From CBFFRJ01 sp051486985 (GTDB lineage Bacteria > Pseudomonadota > Gammaproteobacteria > Enterobacterales > Enterobacteriaceae): DNA of 64,000 bases. Positions 42,981 to 52,107 of this stretch are shown here, piece after piece. Location: the NCBI RefSeq assembly GCF_051486985.1, contig NZ_JAHVDV010000032.1:1-64000 (forward strand). Direction: 5' to 3'. Position 1 is the first letter of the stretch, and each line of letters starts with the position of its first letter. Made by a program: the position numbers and the translations under genes. A model generated the notes under the pieces. The model made no database searches and was not told the DNA's origin. It saw nothing but the letters and a program-made list of their open reading frames with translations.

Positions 42981-44210
42981 TTATTTTTTTACCTTACGAA
43001 GCGCGATGGCAAGTTGCCAGATATTGCACAACACAACCAGCGCCGTCGCGGCAAAGACCCATCGGAATCCAGCCATTGCCGATACCGAAGCCCCCATCAG
43101 CGGCCCTGCGACGTTTCCCAGATACATAAACGACTGGTTATAGCCAAATATACGTCCCGTCACCTGATCGCTCGCGTACTTGAGCAGCAGCGTTTGCACG
43201 GCGGGTAACATTGCGCCATCGGCAAACCCCAGCAGAAAGCGCAGTACCCCCAGTTGAAAGGGTGTGGTTACGAAGGACATGGCAAAAAACAGAACCACGG
43301 CACACACCAGCGTGGCCATTAAAATGCGCGCGGTGCCGATACGGTCGCCAAGTTTACCGAGCCGGGGCGCAGACATGAGTGCAGAGACACCGGGAACAGC
43401 CGCAATCAGGCCACTAAGAAACGCAACGTTGCTGCTGTCAGGGGTCATGGACTGGATGAAAAGCGCCAGAATCGGCCCCACCGAACCATTACATAACTGG
43501 ATGACCATTGTGGTCACAAACAAGCTAATGACCAGTCCCGGGTAAGGCAGCGTCGAGAATACGGCCCTGCCGCTTAACCGCTGCGCCTTAGTAATTTTGG
43601 GACGTCCCCCCTCTTTGATAAGAAACAGGGTCACCAGGAAACTAATAACCAGTAAAATAGCCGTGATAAAGAAGACCGTTCGCAAACCAAAATGATCGGC
43701 CAGGAAGCCTCCCATCAGCGGCCCGCCAATGACGCCGCTAATTTGCGCAGTAGAGAGTGTACTCAACGCCCAGCCACTTCGCTCCCGTGGCGCTTGCGAC
43801 GCCACAAGCGCCATCGCATTGGGGATGTAACCTGAGGTCAGCCCCATCACGCCACGCAGGATAAGCAGTTGCCAGACGTTCGTGGCAAATGCCTGAAGCA
43901 GGATAGCCACCGCCATGCCGAGGGACGCGCGCAGCAACATTAATTTGCGCCCTTTTCTGTCAGCAAGACTGCCCCAGAGGGGCGAAACAATAGCAGAAAC
44001 GAGAAAGGTAATGCTAAAGGTCAGCCCTGACCATAGCGACAGCGCCTCGTGCGACGTGACACCGAGTTCAGCAACATAGAGCGGCAAAAACGGTAAGATC
44101 TGGCTGATTGCCAGGCCGGTAAAGAAGCAGCCGAACCAGACCGAGATGAGATTGACCTTCCAGGATTCCATAGATAGCAGTAATGATTCATTTTTTGACA
44201 AATTAGACAC
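42981..44210 (-). CDS. MFS efflux transporter, MdtG-like
   Basis: A major-facilitator protein of up to 409 residues, with twelve membrane segments and the signature after helix 2 (WGSLADRKGRKLMLLR). The closest family I recognise is MdtG (YceE): shared blocks are GCFFTG...LPFLPLYV, RSGWALSTLST, GSVGPILALF and RLGKLGDRIGTARI. E. coli MdtG gives modest resistance to fosfomycin and deoxycholate. The true substrate here is unknown. It has two possible starts, GTG at 44210 and ATG at 44171, neither with a strong ribosome site. It is inserted between iraP and the extensin-like gene. Confidence 0.85.
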   Translation of the reverse strand: MSNLSKNESLLLSMESWKVNLISVWFGCFFTGLAISQILPFLPLYVAELGVTSHEALSLWSGLTFSITFLVSAIVSPLWGSLADRKGRKLMLLRASLGMAVAILLQAFATNVWQLLILRGVMGLTSGYIPNAMALVASQAPRERSGWALSTLSTAQISGVIGGPLMGGFLADHFGLRTVFFITAILLVISFLVTLFLIKEGGRPKITKAQRLSGRAVFSTLPYPGLVISLFVTTMVIQLCNGSVGPILALFIQSMTPDSSNVAFLSGLIAAVPGVSALMSAPRLGKLGDRIGTARILMATLVCAVVLFFAMSFVTTPFQLGVLRFLLGFADGAMLPAVQTLLLKYASDQVTGRIFGYNQSFMYLGNVAGPLMGASVSAMAGFRWVFAATALVVLCNIWQLAIALRKVKK

Positions 44211-44340
44211 AGAGTAACAAGAAGGCCGGAGCGAAGAGCTACCCGTGGTGCTTTTACCCCTATTTTAGTGTTTTATCCCCTGACAATCAGCGCTGGCGGC
44301 AGAGGACAGCAAGAACGCGAATAATATCCGCAGTTTATAC

Positions 44341-45024
44341 TTACCGGCAAAGTCCGAACCCACGCATGCCGAGATGGAAATGGTTGGCGTGCGCGGCGTT
44401 GTATTCCGGGCCGAGTCCATTGCCGTAATAGTGGCAGCTTGCGCTCAACATCGCGCGCAGCCAGGGTTGTGTGGCAGGCGCCGGCCAGCCACGCAATACC
44501 GTTACCACTTCACCATTTGCCAGCCTGAACCCGCTGATATCTAACGCATCCGCGGTGGCGTGTTCGCTGCGCCGTCCTTCTGCCCGGTTATAAATATTAC
44601 GGCAGGCATAGCTGCCCAGATGATCAATACGCACCAGTGCCTGGTTGGTGAACTGCCGGGTGAGCGGACGCGCCTGCTGTTCAACGAAAAGTGCCGAACT
44701 CAGCGCCAGCGGACAACTGGCTAAAAAACTGCTGCTCAACTTCACCGCACCAAAGTCGCGAACCCGTACCACGTTGGTTAAAGGACACTCGCCCTGGCTG
44801 TCAGCAACCGGCGATGCGGAGATTAACTTTTGCTGATTAGCCTGCACAAGGAGAGCTGAACACTGTTCAGGCGAAAGGTGACGTAATTTATATTGCGTTA
44901 TTCGCCCCGGCGGATCGCGCAGCGTAAGCGGAGCAAAGGGGTTGTAATAAGATGGCAGATAGCGGTATCCCGCCCCGCCTGCTGCCACCAAAATACCAAG
45001 AACTAACAGGCTTTTCCCTTTCAC
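44341..45024 (-). CDS. Extensin-like family protein (putative metallopeptidase)
   Basis: A membrane-anchored extracytoplasmic protein of 227 residues, with an N-terminal hydrophobic segment (about 4-20) and an Extensin-like_C type domain. The GTG at 45022-45024 has a near-perfect ggagggg ribosome site; longer frames upstream do not. The domain carries S153-x-H155 and D162 (SEHATADALD) plus H212, H215 and H217 (HANHFH), resembling the zinc site of LAS/M15 peptidases that cut D-Ala peptides. Four or more Cys could form disulfides. It is divergent from ddlA by 83 bases. Activity is inferred only. Confidence 0.8.
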   Translation of the reverse strand: MKGKSLLVLGILVAAGGAGYRYLPSYYNPFAPLTLRDPPGRITQYKLRHLSPEQCSALLVQANQQKLISASPVADSQGECPLTNVVRVRDFGAVKLSSSFLASCPLALSSALFVEQQARPLTRQFTNQALVRIDHLGSYACRNIYNRAEGRRSEHATADALDISGFRLANGEVVTVLRGWPAPATQPWLRAMLSASCHYYGNGLGPEYNAAHANHFHLGMRGFGLCR

Positions 45025-45107
45025 GTATCCCCTCCATTTATCACTGAAAACAGTATGGCAGAAGTGATATGGTATGTGCTTTCTGATTGATGTGAGTGAA
45101 AGGTGTG

Positions 45108-46208
45108 ATGGCAAAACTGCGGGTAGGAGTCGTGTTTGGCGGTAAATCGGCTGAACATGAAGTGTCGCTGCAATCGGCAAAAAATATTGTTGATGCAATG
45201 GATAAATCGCGTTTCGAGGTCGTCCTGCTGGGAATAGATAAGCAGGGACAGTGGCACTGTAATGATGCGAATAATTACCTGCAAAATGCCAGCGATCCGG
45301 CGCGCATTGCCCTCAACCCTTCAGAAGAAACCGTCGCCCTGGTGCCGGGCCAGTTGTCCGGGCAACTGATTAATGCTCACGACGGCCTCCCCCTGGCACC
45401 GGTGGATGTTATCTTTCCTATCGTTCACGGTACCCAGGGTGAAGACGGCACACTCCAGGGCTTGTTGCGTATGGCCGGGTTGCCCTTTGTCGGTTCTGAT
45501 GTGCTGGGCTCTGCAGCCTGCATGGACAAAGACGTCACCAAACGTCTGCTGCGTGATGCCGGGCTTGCCATCGCGCCTTTTATCACCCTGACGCGCGGCA
45601 ACCGCGATCGTTTCGCTTTCCACGAGGTTCAGGAAAAGCTTGGGCTGCCGCTGTTTGTTAAACCGGCAAACCAGGGTTCATCGGTCGGCGTCAGTAAAGT
45701 CACCAGCGAAGCGCAATACGCTGCGGCCGTCAGCCTGGCCTTTGAGTTCGACCATAAAGTGGTGGTTGAGACGGGCATAAAAGGGCGTGAAATTGAGTGT
45801 GCGGTACTTGGGAACGATCGTCCGAGAGCCAGTACCTGCGGTGAAATTGTATTAAACAGCGATTTCTACGCCTATGACACCAAATATATTGATGATAATG
45901 GCGCACAGGTCGTTGTACCTGCCGATATTACCCCGGAAGTGAATGACCGTATTCGCGAGATTGCCGTTCAGGCTTATCAGACACTGGGGTGCGCGGGGAT
46001 GGCGCGTGTCGATGTATTCCTCACGCCAGAAAATGAAGTCATTATTAACGAAATCAATACGCTGCCGGGCTTCACCAATATCAGCATGTACCCCAAATTG
46101 TGGGAGGCCAGTGGTATCGGCTACACCGATTTGATCACGCAGCTTATTGAACTGGCGCTGGCGCGCCATCAGGCAGATAGCGCACTCAAGTCCTCAATGG
46201 GACGTTAA
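45108..46208 (+). CDS. ddlA: D-alanine--D-alanine ligase A
   Basis: Joins two D-Ala with ATP to make the dipeptide that ends peptidoglycan stem peptides, cytosolic. The ATG at 45108 (with aaggtg) gives 366 residues. ATP-grasp motifs are FGGKSAEHEVSLQSA (about 11-25), PFVGSDVLGSAACMDKD, VKPANQGSSVGVSK, and the metal-binding end VFLTPENEVIINEINTLPG. It is divergent from the extensin-like gene and overlaps the convergent yaiZ by 4 bases. Confidence 0.97.
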   Translation: MAKLRVGVVFGGKSAEHEVSLQSAKNIVDAMDKSRFEVVLLGIDKQGQWHCNDANNYLQNASDPARIALNPSEETVALVPGQLSGQLINAHDGLPLAPVDVIFPIVHGTQGEDGTLQGLLRMAGLPFVGSDVLGSAACMDKDVTKRLLRDAGLAIAPFITLTRGNRDRFAFHEVQEKLGLPLFVKPANQGSSVGVSKVTSEAQYAAAVSLAFEFDHKVVVETGIKGREIECAVLGNDRPRASTCGEIVLNSDFYAYDTKYIDDNGAQVVVPADITPEVNDRIREIAVQAYQTLGCAGMARVDVFLTPENEVIINEINTLPGFTNISMYPKLWEASGIGYTDLITQLIELALARHQADSALKSSMGR

Positions 46209-46447
46209 TCCAGCGGCTTTTCTTCCTCGTTTTTCGCCGTCGCTTCAGGCTCATCCTCAGGGCGGCGGCGAATAATGAGCCCGGCGAGCCAAAAACTGAT
46301 AACCCAGGTGACCAGACCGACGGCATATTCCTGCCAGCCTTTGGCCTCAAAACCCAATAGCCCCACCACTCCATTCAGAATAAAAATCAAACCAATCGCA
46401 AACGCATAATAATGCCAGTCACGGCGTATTTTCGTGGGCAGCTTCAT
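46205..46447 (-). CDS. yaiZ: Small membrane protein YaiZ (DUF2754)
   Basis: An 80-residue inner-membrane protein of unknown function with two hydrophobic segments (YYAFAIGLIFILNGVVGLLG and YAVGLVTWVISFWLAGLIIR), like E. coli YaiZ (70 residues) but with a longer acidic tail (PEDEPEATAKNEEEKPLD). Its stop overlaps that of ddlA on the other strand. Confidence 0.9.
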   Translation of the reverse strand: MKLPTKIRRDWHYYAFAIGLIFILNGVVGLLGFEAKGWQEYAVGLVTWVISFWLAGLIIRRRPEDEPEATAKNEEEKPLD

Positions 46448-46699
46448 GACAACTCCGGCAATAAAAAATATATCCTCGCATATTCCCGTTATCCCGTCTG
46501 TGGCCTATGCGGAAATTCTTAAATGTTAATTACGTAACCAAAATATTACAAAAATGTGAGCATCGACAAAATTTACCCAACTGGAAACCTTCCCGCAATG
46601 AAATTATCACCATTCCGATGTTGACAATTTCATCCTGCTGTCAAAATCACTCAGTGTCACTGGCTTTTTGCCGGAAAACTGAATCAAGCGGAGGTCTCT

Positions 46700-47002
46700 A
46701 TGGCTGACTTTACACTGTCGAAACCCTTTACCGGGAAGAAAACCCGCGACGCCTCCACGCCAGGAAATATTGCCTATGCGGTATTTGTGCTTCTCTGCTT
46801 TTGGGCCGGGGCACAGCTACTGAATCTGCTGGTCCATGCACCGGGGGTGTTTGAACATCTGGTACAGGTGCAGGATGCAAACCGACCTCAGGTTGAAATC
46901 GGCTTCGGCGTCGGCACCCTCTTTGGTCTGGTGCCGTTTCTGGTGGGTAGTGCAATTTTAGGCGTTATTGGCCTTATACTGCGCTGGCGACGTCATCACT
47001 GA
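46700..47002 (+). CDS. yaiY: Small membrane protein YaiY (DUF2755)
   Basis: A 100-residue protein of unknown function, near the E. coli length (102). There are two hydrophobic segments (NIAYAVFVLLCFWAGAQLLN and TLFGLVPFLVGSAILGVIGL), with a basic end RWRRHH. The ribosome site is agcggagg. It is convergent with yaiW, overlapping its stop by 7 bases. The 252-base gap upstream contains no gene I can support. Confidence 0.9.
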   Translation: MADFTLSKPFTGKKTRDASTPGNIAYAVFVLLCFWAGAQLLNLLVHAPGVFEHLVQVQDANRPQVEIGFGVGTLFGLVPFLVGSAILGVIGLILRWRRHH

Positions 47003-48129
47003 CCGCGCATACACTGAGCCCGACGATCGTCGACGCGCTTCGCAAACCATGCGGTGGTGAGGTTGCGCGTGATTTTCGGGCTTTCAAGCTGGATACCCGG
47101 CAGGATTTCTCTGGGCAAGCTTTTACCGGTTTTCTGCTCTGCCAGGCGATAAACCTCCCGATACAAGGCAGTTTTTTCGAAAGCTATGCTGTCGCCCGTG
47201 GCCAGCTGACGATGAATATCCCGATCGCTCATCCCTAACGCTGGCCCCAGTTTTTGTACTGCGCGTTCCGTGCTGCCCGCCTCGCTACTGTTATAGAGAA
47301 TAACATCACCATCCAACGCCAGCTTCACCCCTGTCGCTTTGCTGACTGCATTCTGGAAAGCAGCGTTACGACTGGCGTACCATCCCGCATTGAAATCGGC
47401 AAAACGGTAGAGAGGTGCGCTGTAGTTAGCCGGGTAGTTGAGCAAGTGATAGGTTCCAAACCATAAGCCGCCACGCCGGGTAAAGACTTCCTGACGTACC
47501 GTACCCGCCATTTTCCACGGGTAGCCATCCGTATGCTGCTCAGCAAACGCAATACTGATTTGCATCGGACCGCCGGTGCGCACCGGGTTATAAGAGCCGA
47601 ATAACGTCAGCCCCATCGGCACCGTACCAATGAAGTCATCAAAAATTTCACTCAGCTGTTTTTCCGTACGGACGTTATCCAGGCGCTCGCTGTAACTCTT
47701 ACCGTTCGGCGAGTTAATTTTCAGCGCGGTGTGGACGAGGATCTCAGGGATATGCAGGCGTGCAGCCCGTCGGTCAATCTCTTTCCAGGCAATCTTATTC
47801 AGCCCGGCAACCGCAGGATCGGCCTGATAATTCGACTCCTGCTGCGCTACAGCGAGCACGGAACAGATATTTTCCAGCGTCGGGTCCAGCCCCTGGCTTG
47901 AGAAGGTCGTAGCCAGTGCTTTTGCCCATTCATCTCTGTCTTTTACACTGGCGGGCATTTTGCGTCGGACAACGCTCTCCACATCCTGTGGTTTTTCTGC
48001 TTCAGACACGGCCGCCGGGCCAGCAGTTCTGGTCGCCGTGGTGTTCTTGCCGGTGGTACAGCCAGCGAGAATGCATCCCGCCAGCAGGGTCATTGTGGTC
48101 GCGAAAAGACGCGGCGCGCAAACTGACAT
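46996..48129 (-). CDS. yaiW: Outer-membrane lipoprotein YaiW (DUF1615)
   Basis: A surface-exposed lipoprotein that in E. coli works with SbmA in sensitivity to proline-rich antimicrobial peptides. It has 377 residues (E. coli 364). The lipobox LAGC (twice in succession: LLAGCILAGC) closes the signal peptide, making the second Cys (about residue 24) or the first (about 18) the lipidation site. The DUF1615 body (ENICSVLAVAQQESNYQADP) follows. It is 13 bases after sbmA, in the same operon. Confidence 0.93.
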   Translation of the reverse strand: MSVCAPRLFATTMTLLAGCILAGCTTGKNTTATRTAGPAAVSEAEKPQDVESVVRRKMPASVKDRDEWAKALATTFSSQGLDPTLENICSVLAVAQQESNYQADPAVAGLNKIAWKEIDRRAARLHIPEILVHTALKINSPNGKSYSERLDNVRTEKQLSEIFDDFIGTVPMGLTLFGSYNPVRTGGPMQISIAFAEQHTDGYPWKMAGTVRQEVFTRRGGLWFGTYHLLNYPANYSAPLYRFADFNAGWYASRNAAFQNAVSKATGVKLALDGDVILYNSSEAGSTERAVQKLGPALGMSDRDIHRQLATGDSIAFEKTALYREVYRLAEQKTGKSLPREILPGIQLESPKITRNLTTAWFAKRVDDRRAQCMRGQ

Positions 48130-48142
48130 AATGTTCCTTGCG

Positions 48143-49363
48143 TTAGCTAAAGTGGTTGGTCATTTGCGTTAGCGGCTGCCCGTCCAGTTCGTGTTCAAAA
48201 CTGCGCAAACGTTTATAGATAGACATCAGTTCAACCAGCGTAGTCCAGGAAGCAATAAGATACTGGAATGAGCTACGAACCTGTTCAAAGACGTTGGTGA
48301 TTTGACGCATCAACCCAAAGGTGATCGCACCCGCAGCAATGGTCGGAAACAGCACAATCAAACCGAAAACCACATCCACCTGAAGATACAAAATACGTGC
48401 GATGTTGAAATACATATAGTGGAAGTAGAGACGGAAATAGTTACGGCGAACGGCGGCAAACAGTTCGCGCATGGTATTTGGTTTTGCCCGCTCTGCGTCA
48501 TCCTCACCGTAAACCAGCTCTTTGCGGTAAGCCGCTTCCACGCGCTGGTTTTTAAACTCCAGGCCAGGAAGTTTGATCCCCACCGCTGCCAGTAAAAACG
48601 TGCCCAAAAGAGACCATGCGATCGCAGCAATCACCAGGCCATAAGGAATATGCCCAACCAACGGCAGTTCCGGGACATGAGGCGATAACGCAACCAGCAC
48701 CGGCAAAAAGGCAATCAGGGTCATGATGGCATTAATAAAGCTTACCCCCATGTCCTCCAGAGTGCTGGCAAAACGCATCGTGTCTTCCTGCACACGCTGG
48801 GCGGCACCCTCGATGTGGCGGAGCTGTTCCCAGTGCGCCATATAATATTCGTTCATCGCCGTACGCCAGCGGAAAACATAATGACTCACGAAGAAGTTGT
48901 TTAATACCGCCACGGAGACGGCGATCAGTGCAATCCACAGAAAAGTGCCAATCTCATGATAAAGCTGGCTGATGCTGACTTTGTTGGGGGCACTGAGCGC
49001 AGTCTGAATAAGATCATAGAACGGGGCGTACCAGGCGTTTATCGCAACGTTCACTTCAACCAAAAACCAGGTGACGAAAATAATCAGCGCCGTTCCCAGA
49101 ATAGACCAGCGCTGCCAGCGATGGGGCGAGAGGAAAAACCAGGCCAGCGCAAAAATGCCGGTACAGAAGGCGTAGTAAGCATAAAAAAGAAGAAAATTGA
49201 GCGACCAGAAACGGGCGGCACTGATTGGAACTTCGGATGAGGCGCCGGTCATTCTCAACAGCCAGGCTTCCCCGCCGGCCTGCCAGAATATCACGGCGAT
49301 CAATGCCCAAATAAACGCCGAGAGGAAAAATAACTTCGGCGTTGGGAAAAAAGACTTAAACAT
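48143..49363 (-). CDS. sbmA: Peptide antibiotic transporter SbmA
   Basis: A proton-driven inner-membrane importer of microcins B17 and J25, bleomycin and proline-rich peptides. The 406 residues equal E. coli. It has several membrane helices, with a long cytosolic loop; conserved segments include FKSFFPTPKLFFLSAF at the start, FVSHYVFRWRTAMNEYY and the end ELMSIYKRLRSFEHEL. The start has ggagag ahead. It is the first gene of sbmA-yaiW. Confidence 0.96.
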   Translation of the reverse strand: MFKSFFPTPKLFFLSAFIWALIAVIFWQAGGEAWLLRMTGASSEVPISAARFWSLNFLLFYAYYAFCTGIFALAWFFLSPHRWQRWSILGTALIIFVTWFLVEVNVAINAWYAPFYDLIQTALSAPNKVSISQLYHEIGTFLWIALIAVSVAVLNNFFVSHYVFRWRTAMNEYYMAHWEQLRHIEGAAQRVQEDTMRFASTLEDMGVSFINAIMTLIAFLPVLVALSPHVPELPLVGHIPYGLVIAAIAWSLLGTFLLAAVGIKLPGLEFKNQRVEAAYRKELVYGEDDAERAKPNTMRELFAAVRRNYFRLYFHYMYFNIARILYLQVDVVFGLIVLFPTIAAGAITFGLMRQITNVFEQVRSSFQYLIASWTTLVELMSIYKRLRSFEHELDGQPLTQMTNHFS

Positions 49364-49479
49364 TATACTCTCCTGCGCTTTCTTATTTTTTGCATTGCTT
49401 ACACGACACAGCTCACCCCGGATATAGAATTTCCGGGGTAGGTGTTACAGAGCGGATAATCAGACCTGAGGGTAGCGCC

Positions 49480-50016
49480 TTAGTTCGCCTGCCACTCGTT
49501 AAGAATTGTTTCGACGGATTTCACGAAAACGGGATTACCGGGAAGTATGAGGGTACGCCACACCTCGTTATAATGGGCGATGAGCGTATCCGCTCTGGCT
49601 GCCGGTCGATGCGCAGTGGTGTGGGCATCGCCTGCAACGGTGATGGCATACCCCCGACTGGCCCCATTTTTCAGCGTAGTGTCGACACAATAATCGGTGG
49701 CGCAACCGCACATCACGAAGTGTGTAATGTGATGTTCAGTGAGCACCGCTTCCAGTCGCGTTTGATAGAAACTGTCACAGGCTGTTTTCATGACATAGAG
49801 CGCATGGTCCGGCTGGTAAAGTTCTGGAAGTAACTGGAACCCTTCACTGCCCTCCTCGAGGCCACCCGCCTCACAGTGCTGGATAAAAATCACCGTGTCC
49901 GCAGCATGTATGAGCCGGTTTATCTGCCGCACACACTCTTCTCGTTGAAAGCGCGGGGTGGCGAATACCCCTTGCTGCATATCCACTACCATCACTATCC
50001 GTCTGCCCGACATCAT
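49480..50016 (-). CDS. Isochorismatase-family cysteine hydrolase
   Basis: A small cytosolic hydrolase of the isochorismatase/nicotinamidase fold, 178 residues. The expected catalytic triad is in place: D12 (VMVVDMQQG), K77 (VMKTACDSF) and C110 (CATDYCVDTT). Substrate unknown; family members act on isochorismate, nicotinamide or ureido compounds. Two adjacent ATG codons (50016 and 50013) share one gagggggg ribosome site, and the second has the better spacing. It is not found between sbmA and ampH in K-12, and is on the strand opposite ampH. Confidence 0.85.
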   Translation of the reverse strand: MMSGRRIVMVVDMQQGVFATPRFQREECVRQINRLIHAADTVIFIQHCEAGGLEEGSEGFQLLPELYQPDHALYVMKTACDSFYQTRLEAVLTEHHITHFVMCGCATDYCVDTTLKNGASRGYAITVAGDAHTTAHRPAARADTLIAHYNEVWRTLILPGNPVFVKSVETILNEWQAN

Positions 50017-50204
50017 CCCCCCTCATCACTGGCTATCATTGCTAATAAGTGAGGGTACCACAGCCCTTTATTCCTTTGGGGTTCAGGAAAAAAGTTCATG
50101 TTTACGCATCGTTACGTAAATTTCAGAAATTATGCCTTTTTCTGTGCTTTGAAATACCCCGCCAGATAGTATAAATACGCACTATCCACTTCTTTCATAT
50201 ACGG

Positions 50205-51371
50205 ATGCTTTCGTTGAAACGTTGTTTGCTTTTTTCTGCGGCGCTGTACGCCTTCACGTTGGCACCAGCCCATGCAGCTCAGACGTCACCCGACCCGGCT
50301 TTTGCGTCTGATATCGTTGATCGTTACGCTAACCATATTTTTTATGGCAGCGGCGCGACGGGGATGGCTCTGGTAGCCATTGATGGCAATCAGCGCGTTT
50401 TCAGAAGCTTTGGTGAAACGCGCCCGGGCACCAACGTACGCCCTCAACTCGATTCCGTTATCCGTATCGCGTCGATTTCCAAACTGATGACCAGTGAAAT
50501 GCTGGTGAAAATGTACGATCAGGGGATAGTTAAACTGAACGATCCCCTGAGTAAGTATGCCCCGCCTGGCGCTGTCGTGCCGACATGGCAGGGATCGCCG
50601 ATTACGTTACTGAATCTGGCCACCCATACGAGTGCCCTGCCTCGTGAACAACCCGGGGGAGCCGCGCACAGAGACGTTTTTGTCTGGCCTACCCAGCAAC
50701 AACGATGGAACTGGCTCTCTACGGCTAAACTTAAAGCTGGCCCCGGTACGCAGGCCGCCTATTCCAATCTGGCGTTTGATCTGTTGGCAGATGCGCTGGC
50801 GAGAGCAGCAGGTAAACCTTATCCGCAGCTTTTCGAAGAGCAGATCACCCGCCCGCTTGGCATGAAAGATACGACGTTCACCCCCTCACCCGATCAATGC
50901 AAGCGACTGATGATCGCCGAGAAGGGAGCCAGTCCGTGTAATAACACGCTCGCTGCCATTGGCAGTGGCGGGGTTTACTCCACGCCAGGCGATATGATGC
51001 GTTGGATGCAGCAGTTCCTTTCGTCGGATTTCTATCATCGAAATAACCAGGCCGATCGGATGCAGACATTGATTTATCAACGCAACCAGCTTACCCGTGT
51101 TATCGGTATGGATGTGCCAGGCAGAGCTGATGCTTTGGGCATGGGATGGGTCTATATGGCACCCAAAGAGGGGCGCCCGGGTATTATTCAAAAAACAGGC
51201 GGCGGCGGCGGTTTTATCACCTATATGGCAATGATTCCACAAAGTAATGTCGGGGTATTTGTTGTCGTCACTCGCTCGCCGTTAACGAAATTTACTAACA
51301 TGAGTGATGGGGTGAACGAGTTGGTCAGTGAAATGAGCAGTAATAAGCCCATCATCGTGCCATCCTCCTGA
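50205..51371 (+). CDS. ampH: Penicillin-binding protein AmpH
   Basis: A periplasmic class C beta-lactamase-like DD-carboxypeptidase/endopeptidase that recycles peptidoglycan. The 388 residues from the ATG at 50205 (or 385 from the TTG at 50214, the E. coli start) carry a signal peptide (cleaved after AHA), the SISK active-site tetrad (S90-K93), the Y186-S-N188 motif and K330-T-G332. A -10 like tataaata is seen about 35 bases upstream of the ATG. Confidence 0.96.
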   Translation: MLSLKRCLLFSAALYAFTLAPAHAAQTSPDPAFASDIVDRYANHIFYGSGATGMALVAIDGNQRVFRSFGETRPGTNVRPQLDSVIRIASISKLMTSEMLVKMYDQGIVKLNDPLSKYAPPGAVVPTWQGSPITLLNLATHTSALPREQPGGAAHRDVFVWPTQQQRWNWLSTAKLKAGPGTQAAYSNLAFDLLADALARAAGKPYPQLFEEQITRPLGMKDTTFTPSPDQCKRLMIAEKGASPCNNTLAAIGSGGVYSTPGDMMRWMQQFLSSDFYHRNNQADRMQTLIYQRNQLTRVIGMDVPGRADALGMGWVYMAPKEGRPGIIQKTGGGGGFITYMAMIPQSNVGVFVVVTRSPLTKFTNMSDGVNELVSEMSSNKPIIVPSS

Positions 51372-51387
51372 TATCATTCCCGTTCAT

Positions 51388-52014
51388 TTAATATTCGTAG
51401 GGCAAGCGATTAACTTTTAATAGCTTGCCTTTATACATTTCAATGTAATTACCCTTACGCAATGCAGAAAGGACCTCGGCAATCACCGAGCGGGAAATAC
51501 CCGTTCGCCGTTGAATGTAATACATCACGCCTATTCGTGAGCGTAGCGTTTCATCCCAGTCTGCCATGGTTAGTAGCGTTGAACGAATCTGATCATAAGT
51601 GCTACTTCCTATAAGCTGACTGTCGCGGCTTTCAGCAAGCCGGTGCCACCAGGTCAACCAGGCAAAGGCTTCACGCCAGAGTTGATTATCTTCAAGTATG
51701 GTTAATACCTTTTCAGAAGGTAAATAATAACCCGTACATATGCTTTGTGTGGTGTAAACGTACTCCACAGGGCGGGCAATCATGCTTGTACTGAGGCCGT
51801 TTATAAAAGGCCCCTGGGCAATCCCCAGCAGAACATCATTATATTTTCGGCTGATAGCAATTTCACCCTGCTGAAGAAAAATAGCCACCTCATTAGGATT
51901 TATGTTTTTGAAAGTGAGAAGCGTATTTTCTGGCAGTTCGAAAAACGTACCGTGAGGTGAAAAACATTGATCTAGTAAATAATATTCCGCAAGCGGTTTA
52001 TTCAGTGAAATCAT
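51388..52014 (-). CDS. IprA/YaiV-like regulator (CRP/FNR-type)
   Basis: A winged-helix regulator of 208 residues, with a degenerate cyclic-nucleotide-fold start (NPNEVAIFLQQGEIAISRKY) and a C-terminal HTH (about 170-200, RTGISRSVIAEVLSALRKGNYIEM). It resembles E. coli YaiV and Salmonella IprA, a factor linked to hydrogen-peroxide resistance. The ligand is unknown. It is convergent with ampH and downstream of the autotransporter on the same strand. Confidence 0.85.
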   Translation of the reverse strand: MISLNKPLAEYYLLDQCFSPHGTFFELPENTLLTFKNINPNEVAIFLQQGEIAISRKYNDVLLGIAQGPFINGLSTSMIARPVEYVYTTQSICTGYYLPSEKVLTILEDNQLWREAFAWLTWWHRLAESRDSQLIGSSTYDQIRSTLLTMADWDETLRSRIGVMYYIQRRTGISRSVIAEVLSALRKGNYIEMYKGKLLKVNRLPYEY

Positions 52015-52077
52015 TAACTGTCCTTGTATGTAAAAATTCCCACCAATCCATAGCGGGAATTTGTATAAATCAAAATA

Positions 52078-52100
52078 GCAGGGAAGATATCTTCCCTGCC
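52078..52100 (-). terminator. Terminator of the autotransporter gene
   Basis: A perfect stem gcagggaaga / tcttccctgc with an at centre stands just past the stop codon; on the minus strand it is followed by tattttgattt. Confidence 0.7.
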
Positions 52101-52107
52101 AGTTTTA

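Noticed and set aside
46507..46707. 66-codon plus-strand frame ahead of yaiY
   Set aside because: No ribosome site, odd composition, and it overlaps the yaiY ribosome site; treated as leader DNA.
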